From NCBI RefSeq assembly GCF_001687605.2, contig NZ_CP016539.2, positions 2,138,501 through 2,202,500 of the forward strand: a stretch of DNA of 64,000 nt, written 5' to 3'. Source of the stretch: Planococcus plakortidis (GTDB lineage: Bacteria; Bacillota; Bacilli; Bacillales_A; Planococcaceae). This document shows, one piece after another, positions 26,668 to 34,769 of this stretch. A model generated the notes under the pieces. That model made no database searches and was not told the origin of the DNA. It was given only the letters and a program-made list of their open reading frames with translations. The first letter of the stretch is position 1; the number at the start of each line of letters is the position of its first letter. A program made the position numbers and the translations under genes.

Positions 26668-27254
26668 TATGATTCCCCCTCATTGATTTCGTCGATGAAC
26701 TCATTCATCATTTCTTCATCCATCGGGCCAACGATTTTATGAAGCACACGGCCCTCGCGATCTATAATATAGGAAGTTGGGATGGAAAACGCTTGATAGA
26801 GCGCCCCAATATCCCCGTCTATATCCATTGGAATTGGAAACTCCAAATCGAATTCCTCAACGAATTTCTCGATTTCCGCCATGCCCCGGTCCTCTGTCGT
26901 CAAATTGACGGCGAGTACCTCGACATCGTTTCCTTGCTGTTTCTCGTAAAAAGTTTGCATATGCGGCATTTCCGCACGGCAAGGCGGGCACCAAGTCGCC
27001 CAGAAATTAAGGATGACTGCTTGGCCCCGGTAATCCGACAGGCGCATTTCCTCGCCTTCCAATGTCGTCAATTCGAAGTCGGGAGCCAATTCGCCTCTTG
27101 CCAGGCCTTCGTCAGTCGGCAAAAAGTCAACAGTGCTGCCAAGTGCCATTTTATTCAGTGCGCGGTCCTCTTTTTGGCTGTCAAAGACCGCCCATACAGC
27201 TAGAATGATGACCAGAACGGCAACTAACAGGAGCCCGATTATTTTTTTCGACAT
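26667..27254 (-). CDS. Membrane-anchored thiol-disulfide oxidoreductase (TlpA/ResA-like)
   Basis: This 195-residue protein has an N-terminal membrane anchor (about residues 4-24) and an extracytoplasmic thioredoxin fold. The active site is FWATWCPPCRAEMP and the cis-Pro loop is SIPTSYIID. WCPPC is the ResA/TlpA-type motif, used to reduce disulfides, for example in apocytochrome c. ATG at 27254 follows GGAGTG; a GTG three codons earlier lies within that site. Its client is unclear. The cytochrome c gene cccB lies 3.6 kb away. Confidence 0.88.
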   Translation of the reverse strand: MSKKIIGLLLVAVLVIILAVWAVFDSQKEDRALNKMALGSTVDFLPTDEGLARGELAPDFELTTLEGEEMRLSDYRGQAVILNFWATWCPPCRAEMPHMQTFYEKQQGNDVEVLAVNLTTEDRGMAEIEKFVEEFDLEFPIPMDIDGDIGALYQAFSIPTSYIIDREGRVLHKIVGPMDEEMMNEFIDEINEGES

Positions 27255-27348
27255 TCTTTTCACTCCATTCCGTTACCATCATACGATAAATAAACTGTTC
27301 GTAGCCAGTAAATTCGCCGGAATTATTCCGCAACAAATTGTGTCATAG

Positions 27349-27423
27349 AAAAAAACCGCCACGGCCTCTTCCCGACACTTCATCCATACTGAAGCGGAAA
27401 GAATGGCCATGACGGCTTTTTTA
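27349..27423 (-). terminator. Terminator after the M23 peptidase gene
   Basis: Long hairpin with outer arms AAAAACCGCCACGGCC / GGCCATGACGGCTTTTT and an inner CTTCA/TGAAG stem, directly after the stop at 27424. Confidence 0.75.
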
Positions 27424-28902
27424 TTAATAAGAAAGGTAATTGGCTGGATTCACGGCATTGCTGCGCGAGCCGTTCCAAGATCCCACGTGGATTTCAAAAT
27501 GCAAGTGCGGCCCGGTCGAACGTCCGGTATTGCCCATTCCGCCGATATACTGGCGCTGGCCGACTTTCTGGCCGACCGATACACCGATCGAGTTCAAATG
27601 GGCGTATACGGTCGCATACGGCTGCCCGTTGATCGAGTGGTTGATGATGATGACATTGCCGTAACCGTTCATTGTCCCTGCATATGAAACGAATCCGGCG
27701 GCGGATGCCACAATCGGTGTTCCTGGGCTATTGGCGATATCGTAGCCAAGGTGCGTCTCGGCACCTGCCCCGATATCACGACCGCCAAATCCTGAAGTAT
27801 GGCGGCCGGAAGCCGGCATCACGAAGTTTGCTGATGGCTTAACGACAGGAGCTGGTGCTGGCGTCGGTGCTGGTGCCGGTGCGGCACTCGCCGATGAAGA
27901 CTGCGCCGATGATTTTTCAGCCGCCGCCTTTTCCGCAGCTGCCCGTTCAGCCGCCGCTTTCTCTGCCGCAGCACGCTCAGCTGCCGCTTTTTCCGCTGCT
28001 GCCTTTTCTGCTGCTGCTTTCCGTTCAGCCTCTGCTATGCGTGCCCGTTCGGCTTCTTCTTGCTGAGCCAATTTCGCCATGCGGGATTGTTGCCCCATGA
28101 TTTGTTTCTCCAATGCAGCATTCACTTCAAGCGCTTCTTCGTGCTGCGCTTCCAAGCTGTTCTTTTCGGAAGCCAGACGTTTCTGTTCTGCTTCCATTTG
28201 TTTTTTCAAGCCCGCTTGTTGTTTTTTCTGGCTATCCAATGAGGCTTTCAATGAAACCAATTCAGCCCGTCGTTCTTCTTGGTTGGCAAGAATCGTTTCT
28301 ACCGCCTCTTGCTTGGCAGCCAATTCTTTTTTATCGGCTGCTTGTTCACGCATGATTTCACGGTCCGCTTCAATCAAGGTATTGACCGCCGAAAAACGGT
28401 CGATAAAATCGATGAAGCTATTGGCGCCGAGCAAAACATCGATGTATTCGACAGACCCGCCGCTCATCTGGATGGCGCGGGCGCGTTCTTTCAATAATTC
28501 GGTGCGTTCATCGATTTTACGCTCGAGCTCTTTGATCGCTTCTTTCAGTTCATCGATCTCTTCTTTAGTTTGGTCGATCTCGGCTTGTACTGTATTGATC
28601 TTGGATTGTGTTTCCTGCATTTTCTTGTCCAATTGCTGGATTTCAGAAACAATGCGGTCGAGTTCTGAAGAGGTTTCCTGGATTTCGCTTTCTTTCTTTT
28701 GGATACCCGAGCTAAGATCCTCTTCTTTTTGTTCTATTTTCTTTCGTTCTTTTTCCAATTTTTTTTGTTCTTTCTGGACTTGCTGTTGTTCTTGTTCCAA
28801 TTCGTCCAGCTTGCTGCTATTTGCGTGTGCAGCAGGCATCAGCAAAGACAGCGCAAGAATTGATGAAACACCGGACAACACCCATTTAGACTTCGAATTC
28901 AA
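27424..28902 (-). CDS. Secreted EnvC-like murein hydrolase (coiled coil plus M23 peptidase)
   Basis: This 492-residue protein has a signal peptide (cut near AAHANSS), a long coiled coil (about residues 30-260), an Ala-rich AEKAAAERAAA repeat stretch (about 290-330), a P/A linker and a C-terminal LytM domain. The zinc ligands are seen in HLGYD and HLHFE. It lies directly downstream of ftsE-ftsX. FtsEX complexes activate coiled-coil hydrolases (EnvC, CwlO, PcsB) through the membrane, so this is the likely FtsEX-controlled wall hydrolase. The start follows a G-rich ribosome site. Confidence 0.93.
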   Translation of the reverse strand: MNSKSKWVLSGVSSILALSLLMPAAHANSSKLDELEQEQQQVQKEQKKLEKERKKIEQKEEDLSSGIQKKESEIQETSSELDRIVSEIQQLDKKMQETQSKINTVQAEIDQTKEEIDELKEAIKELERKIDERTELLKERARAIQMSGGSVEYIDVLLGANSFIDFIDRFSAVNTLIEADREIMREQAADKKELAAKQEAVETILANQEERRAELVSLKASLDSQKKQQAGLKKQMEAEQKRLASEKNSLEAQHEEALEVNAALEKQIMGQQSRMAKLAQQEEAERARIAEAERKAAAEKAAAEKAAAERAAAEKAAAERAAAEKAAAEKSSAQSSSASAAPAPAPTPAPAPVVKPSANFVMPASGRHTSGFGGRDIGAGAETHLGYDIANSPGTPIVASAAGFVSYAGTMNGYGNVIIINHSINGQPYATVYAHLNSIGVSVGQKVGQRQYIGGMGNTGRSTGPHLHFEIHVGSWNGSRSNAVNPANYLSY

Positions 28903-28975
28903 GTTCGTTTCCCCCTTGGATTTACGTTCTTTTTCTATGTCTGTATTTTATTTCCTGATTTATGTAAGATATAGA

Positions 28976-29000
28976 CCTATGGTTAAAGTGCGACCATAGG
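28976..29000 (-). terminator. Hairpin between ftsX and the M23 hydrolase gene
   Basis: Perfect 8-bp stem CCTATGGT/ACCATAGG with a 9-base loop, 12 bp past the ftsX stop. There is no strong T-run, so it may attenuate or stabilise RNA rather than fully terminate. Confidence 0.45.
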
Positions 29001-29011
29001 CCTTGAATTGA

Positions 29012-29896
29012 TTATACACGTAAAAACTTACGGATGGACATAAAACTTCCCCAAATGCCGATAAAGACACCCATCGCCAAGATCAATGCACTCACTTGGT
29101 AAATGAAAGGTGAAAACTCCAGCAGTTGGAAGAGTTCCCCACTAAGCCGGGGTTGAGCGAATTCCGTGATTTTCTGATATAGCAGGACGACTAGGCCGAT
29201 CGGTATGATTGAACCGAGGATCCCGAGCCACATGCCTTCCAAAATGAATGGAACGCGGACGAACCAATTGGTCGCCCCGACAAGTTTCATGATCTCAATT
29301 TCAGTGCGACGCGCCACGATGGTGATGCGGATCGTGTTCGAGATCAGGAACATCGCCGTAAACAATAACGCCAAAATGAGGACCAGTCCGACATTGCGGC
29401 CTGCATTGAGGAAATTGAAGAGCTTTTCAATCTTCCCTTCCCCGTATTCCACGTCTTCGATATATTCAAGCGCGGAAATTTCTTTGGCCACCGCTTCTGT
29501 CTGTTGGGGCTCTATCGCTTTTACATAGAACACATCAAACAGAGGGTTGCTTTGTTCAAACAAGCTGAGCTCTTCGCCGAAGTCGAGCACAAGATCCGTC
29601 AATTCCTCTTCTTTCGTGGAAAAGTCGGCCGATTCAACGCCCTCCAACCCAGATATTTCTTCTTCAAGCTCCGCAATGTTTTCCTCTTCTGCATCGAGTG
29701 AAACAAAGACTTTGATTTCTACATCATTTTCGAGATCGTCAGCCACTTTGTTCAAATTCATCATGATCATGACGAAGACTCCGACAAGCAATAATGTGAC
29801 AGTGACGGCACTGACGGAAGCAAAGGTCATCCAGCCATTACGGCCCAGGCTTTTGAAGCTTTCCTTGATGTGGCGCCCAAATGTTCTAATCTTCAT
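29012..29896 (-). CDS. ftsX: Cell division ABC transporter permease FtsX
   Basis: This 294-residue membrane subunit of FtsEX has four helices and a large extracellular loop after the first (about residues 55-160), which contacts the wall hydrolase. RHIKESFKSLGRNGWM and IRITIVARRTEIEIMKLVGATNWFVRVPF are family signatures. An earlier in-frame start lies inside ftsE, but ATG at 29896 follows GGAGGTG and fits the family. It overlaps the end of ftsE by 11 bp. Confidence 0.95.
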   Translation of the reverse strand: MKIRTFGRHIKESFKSLGRNGWMTFASVSAVTVTLLLVGVFVMIMMNLNKVADDLENDVEIKVFVSLDAEEENIAELEEEISGLEGVESADFSTKEEELTDLVLDFGEELSLFEQSNPLFDVFYVKAIEPQQTEAVAKEISALEYIEDVEYGEGKIEKLFNFLNAGRNVGLVLILALLFTAMFLISNTIRITIVARRTEIEIMKLVGATNWFVRVPFILEGMWLGILGSIIPIGLVVLLYQKITEFAQPRLSGELFQLLEFSPFIYQVSALILAMGVFIGIWGSFMSIRKFLRV

Positions 29897-30572
29897 AGCC
29901 GTAATCACCTCCGGCTGCATCGCGTACAATCAAGCCGCCTTCAATGGCGATGACGCGATGTCGTAACTTGTTGACGATTTCCCGGTTGTGGGTCGCCATG
30001 ATGATGGTCGTTCCGGCCGCGTTGATCTGTTCGAACAGGTTCATGATGTCCCAGGAAGTATCCGGGTCAAGATTTCCTGTCGGTTCGTCAGCGATCATGA
30101 TTTTCGGTGTGTTGACGATGGAACGGGCGATGGAAACCCGCTGCTGTTCACCGCCGGATAGCTCCCGCGGAAACATTTTCGCTTTGTGCTTCAAGCCGAC
30201 CATATCCAAGACTTCCATAACCCGCTCTTTAATGATTTGCGGTTTTTCCTCGATGACCTCGAGGGCAAAAGCGACATTTTCATAGACATTCAAGCGAGGC
30301 AGGAGTTTGAAATCCTGGAACACGACACCGATGTCGCGGCGCAGGAACGGCACTTTCCGGTTCTTCAATTTCCCGATATCTTTCCCATCGACGAGCATTT
30401 GTCCCGAAGACGGGCGTTCTTCGCGATACATCATTTTGATGAACGTGGATTTACCAGCTCCGCTCGGCCCGACGATATAGACAAATTCGCCTTGGTCGAT
30501 CTCAACATTCAATCCGTTGAGTGCCACAATGCCGTTCGGATATTTTTTGTAAATATTCTTCATTTGTATCAT
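29886..30572 (-). CDS. ftsE: Cell division ABC transporter ATP-binding protein FtsE
   Basis: This 228-residue ATPase of FtsEX has Walker A GPSGAGKS, signature ELSGGEQQRVSIAR, Walker B IMIADEPTGNLDP and H-loop MATHNRE. ATP hydrolysis is used to switch on a peptidoglycan hydrolase rather than to move a substrate. ATG at 30572 follows AGGTGG with 8 bases; a GTG four codons earlier lies in that site. A TATAAT stands about 75 bp upstream on the minus strand without a good -35. Confidence 0.96.
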   Translation of the reverse strand: MIQMKNIYKKYPNGIVALNGLNVEIDQGEFVYIVGPSGAGKSTFIKMMYREERPSSGQMLVDGKDIGKLKNRKVPFLRRDIGVVFQDFKLLPRLNVYENVAFALEVIEEKPQIIKERVMEVLDMVGLKHKAKMFPRELSGGEQQRVSIARSIVNTPKIMIADEPTGNLDPDTSWDIMNLFEQINAAGTTIIMATHNREIVNKLRHRVIAIEGGLIVRDAAGGDYGYED

Positions 30573-30584
30573 TAAATAAACCAC

Positions 30585-30816
30585 CTATATTATTCGGCCT
30601 TATGCCGAATGTAGATTTCCCAAGTACGTAGCAAATTTTGCAGCACGGTTATTATAACACTCCTCACCCCCTTTTTTGTTACAGATACATTTCAATTCAG
30701 ACTCAGTCTCGATACAAAGAATTATCTGAAATTTTAATAATATAAGGTCTTAGAGCCTTATTATCTTCCATATTTTTACCACAAACATTCGAATCTCCCT
30801 TGTTTTTTTCCAAAAA
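30585..30816. other. Intergenic region upstream of ftsE
   Basis: No gene was seen. It is AT-rich and contains a TATAAT on the minus strand near 30648-30653 and an inverted repeat ATAAGG...CCTTAT near 30745-30765. Presumably it holds the ftsEX promoter. Confidence 0.4.
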
Positions 30817-30846
30817 AAATAAACCGGGCATGATGCCGGTTTATTT
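30817..30846 (-). terminator. Terminator after cccB
   Basis: Perfect 11-bp stem AAATAAACCGG / CCGGTTTATTT with AT-rich flanks on both sides. It overlaps the cccB stop codon. Confidence 0.8.
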
Positions 30847-31188
30847 TTGGTTCGCAAGGTATTCCGCTACAGCTGTTGCTTCTTCGCCTTCAATGATGTT
30901 CGGCGGCATTGCACCTTGCCCATTTTCGATAACTGACAGGATTTCCTCTTGTGATAGGCGGGATCCTACATCGTTCAATGCCGGGAAATTGCCTTGGCCT
31001 TCCAAGTTTTCACCGTGGCACGAAATACAGTTTTGTTGGATGACTGCTTCTGCATCCACTGTCGTAGTTTCAGTTTCTGTATCGCCGCCAGTGTCAGCAG
31101 GCTCTTCTGGGGATGATTCTTCTCCGCCGCCACATGCGCCAAGCACAAGAGCGGAACCGAACAATACGGTCATCAATTGCTTTTTCAT
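30841..31188 (-). CDS. cccB: Lipoprotein cytochrome c-551 (CccB-like)
   Basis: This 115-residue small membrane-anchored cytochrome c carries electrons near the respiratory chain on the outer face. It has a lipoprotein signal with lipobox VLGAC, an acidic T/E-rich linker, one heme-binding CISCH and an axial Met in GAMPPN. The start follows AGAGGAGG. The order yvjA-cccB-ftsE-ftsX agrees with B. subtilis. Confidence 0.93.
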   Translation of the reverse strand: MKKQLMTVLFGSALVLGACGGGEESSPEEPADTGGDTETETTTVDAEAVIQQNCISCHGENLEGQGNFPALNDVGSRLSQEEILSVIENGQGAMPPNIIEGEEATAVAEYLANQK

Positions 31189-31242
31189 GGAAATCCTCCT
31201 CTTTGTCTTGCTTATTTTACCTTCTATAGAAGTATACCAATT

Positions 31243-32115
31243 TTACGCACGTTTGAAACCTTCCCCCAACACTTCCGAAGCATCCGATACGATAACGAAA
31301 GCTTGCGGATCGATCAATTTGACCAATTGTTTCAGCTTCGTAAATTCTGTTTGGGGAATCACGACCATCAATATCGGCTTTTCGTTGCCCGAATAGCCGC
31401 CGGTCGCGGTCAATTCCGTAACGCCTCGATCAACTTCTTCATAAATGGCATCGCGGATTTCCACTTGCTTGTTCGTAATGATGTAGACCATCTTCGAACG
31501 GCTGAACCCGACCTGTACCAAATCGATGGTCTTCGTCGTCAAGTACAGCCCAATCAATGCATACAAGCCTTTCTCGATATCAAAAACAATGGCGGCGGCC
31601 AGTACAATCATGCCGTCGATGATCGCGACGCTCGTCCCAAGGGTCAGGCCAGTATACTTGGTGATGATCTGTGCCGCAAGATCCGTTCCGCCTGTTGAAG
31701 CTTTTCCGCGGAATACGATGCCGAGCCCCAATCCGACCATGATGCCGCCAAACAATGACCCGAGCAGCGGATCTCTCGTCCAGGCTTCCCAATCTTCGGT
31801 CAGGAATACGACAAACGGCAAAAATACGGTGCCGACTGCTGTCTTGATGCCGAAATTCTTTCCGAGCAAAATGACGCCCGCGATGAACAGCGGGATATTG
31901 AATGCCCATTGGACGAATGCAGGCTTCCATTCGAATAAGCCGAAAAGGATCGTACTGATACCGCTGACTCCGCCCGAGGCTACTTCATTCGGCAATAGGA
32001 ACACGTTAAATGAAATGGCGACAATCGCCGCTCCAGCCAGCACGGCAAGATAATCCATCACACTCGTCAATACCGGATGTGGATCTTTTGTTTTGCGTAT
32101 ATTTCGTTTACCCAT
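31243..32115 (-). CDS. YitT family membrane protein (YvjA-like, DUF161/DUF2179)
   Basis: This 290-residue protein has five to six membrane helices (about residues 20-205) with the family motif FLLPNEVASGGVSGIST and RGKASTGGTDLAAQI, followed by a soluble C-terminal DUF2179 domain (about 205-285). The function is unproven; transport has been suggested. It sits between prfB and cccB as yvjA does. The ATG is 10-12 bases after GAGGAA. Confidence 0.85.
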   Translation of the reverse strand: MGKRNIRKTKDPHPVLTSVMDYLAVLAGAAIVAISFNVFLLPNEVASGGVSGISTILFGLFEWKPAFVQWAFNIPLFIAGVILLGKNFGIKTAVGTVFLPFVVFLTEDWEAWTRDPLLGSLFGGIMVGLGLGIVFRGKASTGGTDLAAQIITKYTGLTLGTSVAIIDGMIVLAAAIVFDIEKGLYALIGLYLTTKTIDLVQVGFSRSKMVYIITNKQVEIRDAIYEEVDRGVTELTATGGYSGNEKPILMVVIPQTEFTKLKQLVKLIDPQAFVIVSDASEVLGEGFKRA

Positions 32116-32261
32116 AAGCTATTATTCCTCTTCCTTCTATATTCACTTGAACCCTGTCAGAGTATAGCAGAACCCCCGTTTTTTGTGAACTTCATCCGGA
32201 TGAAGCAATAGCGTTTTCGCAGCACACTCCCGTTTTGAAACCCACCGTATACGGTCGTTTA

Positions 32262-33461
32262 TTATTGAAGGTTTTTCAATACTTTCGATAACGGATAGAT
32301 GCCGATGCTCTGAATGACGAGCGAAAGCACAATTGCCGCAAAGGCCAGGGAAATCAGCACTTGATCCTGTCCGGATGCCGTTTCTTCAAGCCAAAGAAGC
32401 AATGCGACTGACATCGCGCCTTTGATTCCTGACCATGCCGTTAATGTAATCGTCGAAAAATCATTATTGAACTCATGCTTCCATTTTGGCACTCCATAAA
32501 TGAACAGCGCGATGACGAGGAAACGGACGAGGACGGCCAACAGAAAAATGACAATCGCGAACCACCACCCTGAGAAGGCCAAATATTCCGCACCTCGTAT
32601 GCCGATCAGCAAGAACAGCACTGCCAATAAAATCGGCGTCACGATATCCCAGAAACCGTCCAAGGATTGGGGAAGCGTGTCTTCCTTGATTTCCCTGCCC
32701 ATTTCATAGGCGACGAATATGCCCGCCGCTACCGTGGCAAGCACGCCCGACACCCCGATGGCTTCGCCAATGTAAAATGCCCCGTAAGCGCCAACGACGC
32801 TCAACATGACTTGATACTTTTTATCATGTGTAAAACGGATCGTCTTGCTCATCAACCAGCCGATCGCGATTCCGAGAATGACGCCCCCGATTGAAACGAG
32901 CAGTAATTCCGCAGTGAATTTCCCTAATGAAAACCCGTTCCCGGTTTGATACATCGACAGGAAAATGGTGAAAAAGACAATACTCGTGCCATCATTGATC
33001 ATCGATTCCCCTTCGACGACGTCAGCAATCTGTTCCGCCCCGCTGCTTTCCTTCAGGATGGTCGTTACAGATACCGGATCCGTCGGAGTCAGGATAGCTG
33101 CCAGCAAAAACGCGGCAGTAAGGGACAACGCGGTAAATATACCTCCCGCCAAGTATATGGACAAGCCAAGCAATACGACAGTGAAGATCAGGCCTAGCGT
33201 ACTCAATGTGATGATGATGCCGATATTCTCCTTTAATTGCTTTAAAGGAAATTGATAGGCCGACGTAAATAAAATTGCCGGCAAGAAGACGTTGAAGATG
33301 ATGTCCTTTGAAATATTGAATCCGGCGAAATACGGAATAAATGACAGTCCCAGCCCGATTCCTACCAGCACCACTGGAACTGGGAAAAAGTTCTTTTTGA
33401 TGTCGATTGTATAGACGATATAGCCGATAACCAGCAAAATCAATAATTGATGGGTCATCAT
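32262..33461 (-). CDS. CPA1-type cation:proton antiporter
   Basis: This 399-residue membrane protein has about twelve helices. The ion-binding region shows LTPTDPVSVTTILKE (TDP motif) and EGESMINDGTSIVFF, both typical of NhaP-like Na+(K+)/H+ antiporters. It would expel cations for pH and salt balance. ATG at 33461 follows AAGGAGG; a longer frame begins 10 codons upstream, before that site. Ion preference cannot be read from sequence. Confidence 0.9.
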   Translation of the reverse strand: MMTHQLLILLVIGYIVYTIDIKKNFFPVPVVLVGIGLGLSFIPYFAGFNISKDIIFNVFLPAILFTSAYQFPLKQLKENIGIIITLSTLGLIFTVVLLGLSIYLAGGIFTALSLTAAFLLAAILTPTDPVSVTTILKESSGAEQIADVVEGESMINDGTSIVFFTIFLSMYQTGNGFSLGKFTAELLLVSIGGVILGIAIGWLMSKTIRFTHDKKYQVMLSVVGAYGAFYIGEAIGVSGVLATVAAGIFVAYEMGREIKEDTLPQSLDGFWDIVTPILLAVLFLLIGIRGAEYLAFSGWWFAIVIFLLAVLVRFLVIALFIYGVPKWKHEFNNDFSTITLTAWSGIKGAMSVALLLWLEETASGQDQVLISLAFAAIVLSLVIQSIGIYPLSKVLKNLQ

Positions 33462-33519
33462 GCCCAACCCCTCCTTGGCAAATTTAAGCATCTTCTACTT
33501 CTATTGCCTTTCTGCAAAT

Positions 33520-33568
33520 AAAAAAACCCCGGAAGCCGCCACTCTGTTGAGCAGCCGCTTCCAGGGCC
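33520..33568 (-). terminator. Terminator after prfB
   Basis: On the minus strand CCTGGAAGC...GCTTCCGGGG forms a stem followed by seven T residues. Confidence 0.8.
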
Positions 33569-33603
33569 CTTGCTTTTGAAATCCACTGATGGTTTGTTCA
33601 GCC

Positions 33604-34708
33604 TTATTGCATTTTCGAGCGCAGCATTGCATGGATGAATCCATCCAGGTCGCCATCCATGACAGCTTGGAGATTTCCAGTTTCATGGTTGGTCCGGTGG
33701 TCTTTGACCATGGAATACGGGTGGAAGACGTAAGAACGGATCTGGCTGCCCCAGCCGATTTCTTTCTGTTCCCCGCGGATTTCCAGCAATTCCTTTTCTT
33801 GCTCTTCGATCTTCAATGCATATAGCTTCGCTTTCAGCATTTGCATCGCTTTTTCGCGGTTCTTGATCTGTGAGCGTTCCTGTTGGCACGTCACGACTGC
33901 GCCAGTCGGCAAGTGGGTGATCCGGACAGCGGAGTCCGTCGTATTGATGTGCTGACCGCCGGCACCGCTTGCACGGTAGGTATCGATTTTCAAGTCTTCC
34001 GTGCGGATATCGATTTCGATTTCGCCAGTGAACTCCGGCATTACTTCACACGATACAAACGATGTGTGGCGGCGGCCGGAGGAGTCGAACGGTGAAATAC
34101 GGACCAAGCGGTGGACGCCTTTTTCAGCTTTTAAATAGCCGTAAGCATTATGGCCTTTGATGCCGAGCGTGACCGATTTGACCCCGGCCTCATCTCCTGC
34201 CAGGTAATCCAAAGTCTCCACTTTGAAACCGCGTTTCTCAGCCCAGCGCGTATACATGCGAAGCAGCATCGAACACCAATCCTGGGATTCCGTTCCCCCA
34301 GCGCCGGGATGCAGTTCCAGAATGGCATTATTTTTGTCATACGGTTCACTCAATAGGAGCTCCAACTCGAAATTGCCGAGATCGTCCAGAAACTGCTTCA
34401 TTTCCTCGCTTAATTGTTCATGCAGGTCCTCATCGGGCTCTTCCCGCAAAAGTTCGAGTGTCATTTCCATGTCTTCCTGGCCTTCTTCGAACTTGCGGTA
34501 ACGATTGACTGTATCCTTCAAGGCATTGAGTTCGGAGATGACCACTTGCGCTTCTTCCTGGTCGTTCCAGAAATCCGGATCGATCATTCTTTCGTCCAAT
34601 TCCTGTATGCGGGCTTCTTTGTTTTCTAAGTCAAAGAGACCCCCTGAAGTCCGCCAATTTTTCGGCTGTTTTGTCGAGCTGGTTGCGAATATCCGCTAAT
34701 TCCATCAT
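33604..34708 (-). CDS. prfB: Peptide chain release factor 2 (programmed +1 frameshift)
   Basis: RF2 ends translation at UGA and UAA. Its own gene has the classic autoregulatory frameshift: 25 codons from ATG at 34708, then an in-frame TGA (34633-34631) preceded by AGGGGG and CTT, followed by C. Slipping +1 at CTT-TGA-C continues into the main frame and gives 367 residues. The GGQ motif ([16 protein letters not shown]) and the stop-codon recognition tripeptide SPF (ISPFDSS) are intact. The start follows GAGGAGG. It lies downstream of secA, as in B. subtilis. Confidence 0.97.
34631..34650 (-). promoter_or_regulatory. Programmed frameshift site in prfB
   Basis: On the minus strand an internal Shine-Dalgarno-like AGGGGG, a 3-base spacer (TCT), the slippery CTT, the TGA stop and a following C. 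Low RF2 makes the ribosome slip, so more RF2 is made. Confidence 0.95.
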
Positions 34709-34731
34709 ATAAAGTTCCTCCTCATAATAAT

Positions 34732-34755
34732 GCCGAAGAGCTAATGCTCTTCGGC
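34732..34755 (-). terminator. Hairpin between secA and prfB
   Basis: Perfect 10-bp stem GCCGAAGAGC / GCTCTTCGGC with loop TAAT, between the secA stop and the prfB ribosome site. On the minus strand it is followed by ATTATTAT, a poor T-run. It may reduce read-through into prfB. Confidence 0.6.
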
Positions 34756-34769
34756 TATCGAACACTTGT

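Noticed and set aside
26600-27420. SAM or T-box riboswitch upstream of the MetC-like/TlpA-like pair
   Set aside because: The leader upstream of 27254 is short and shows no matching stems or specifier loop.
27900-28025. Repeat array in the M23 hydrolase gene
   Set aside because: The DNA repeat only reflects the Ala/Glu/Lys-rich helix of the protein and is not a CRISPR or mobile element.
34631-34633. Premature stop making prfB a pseudogene
   Set aside because: It is the well-known programmed +1 frameshift with an intact AGGGGG and CTT-TGA-C site.
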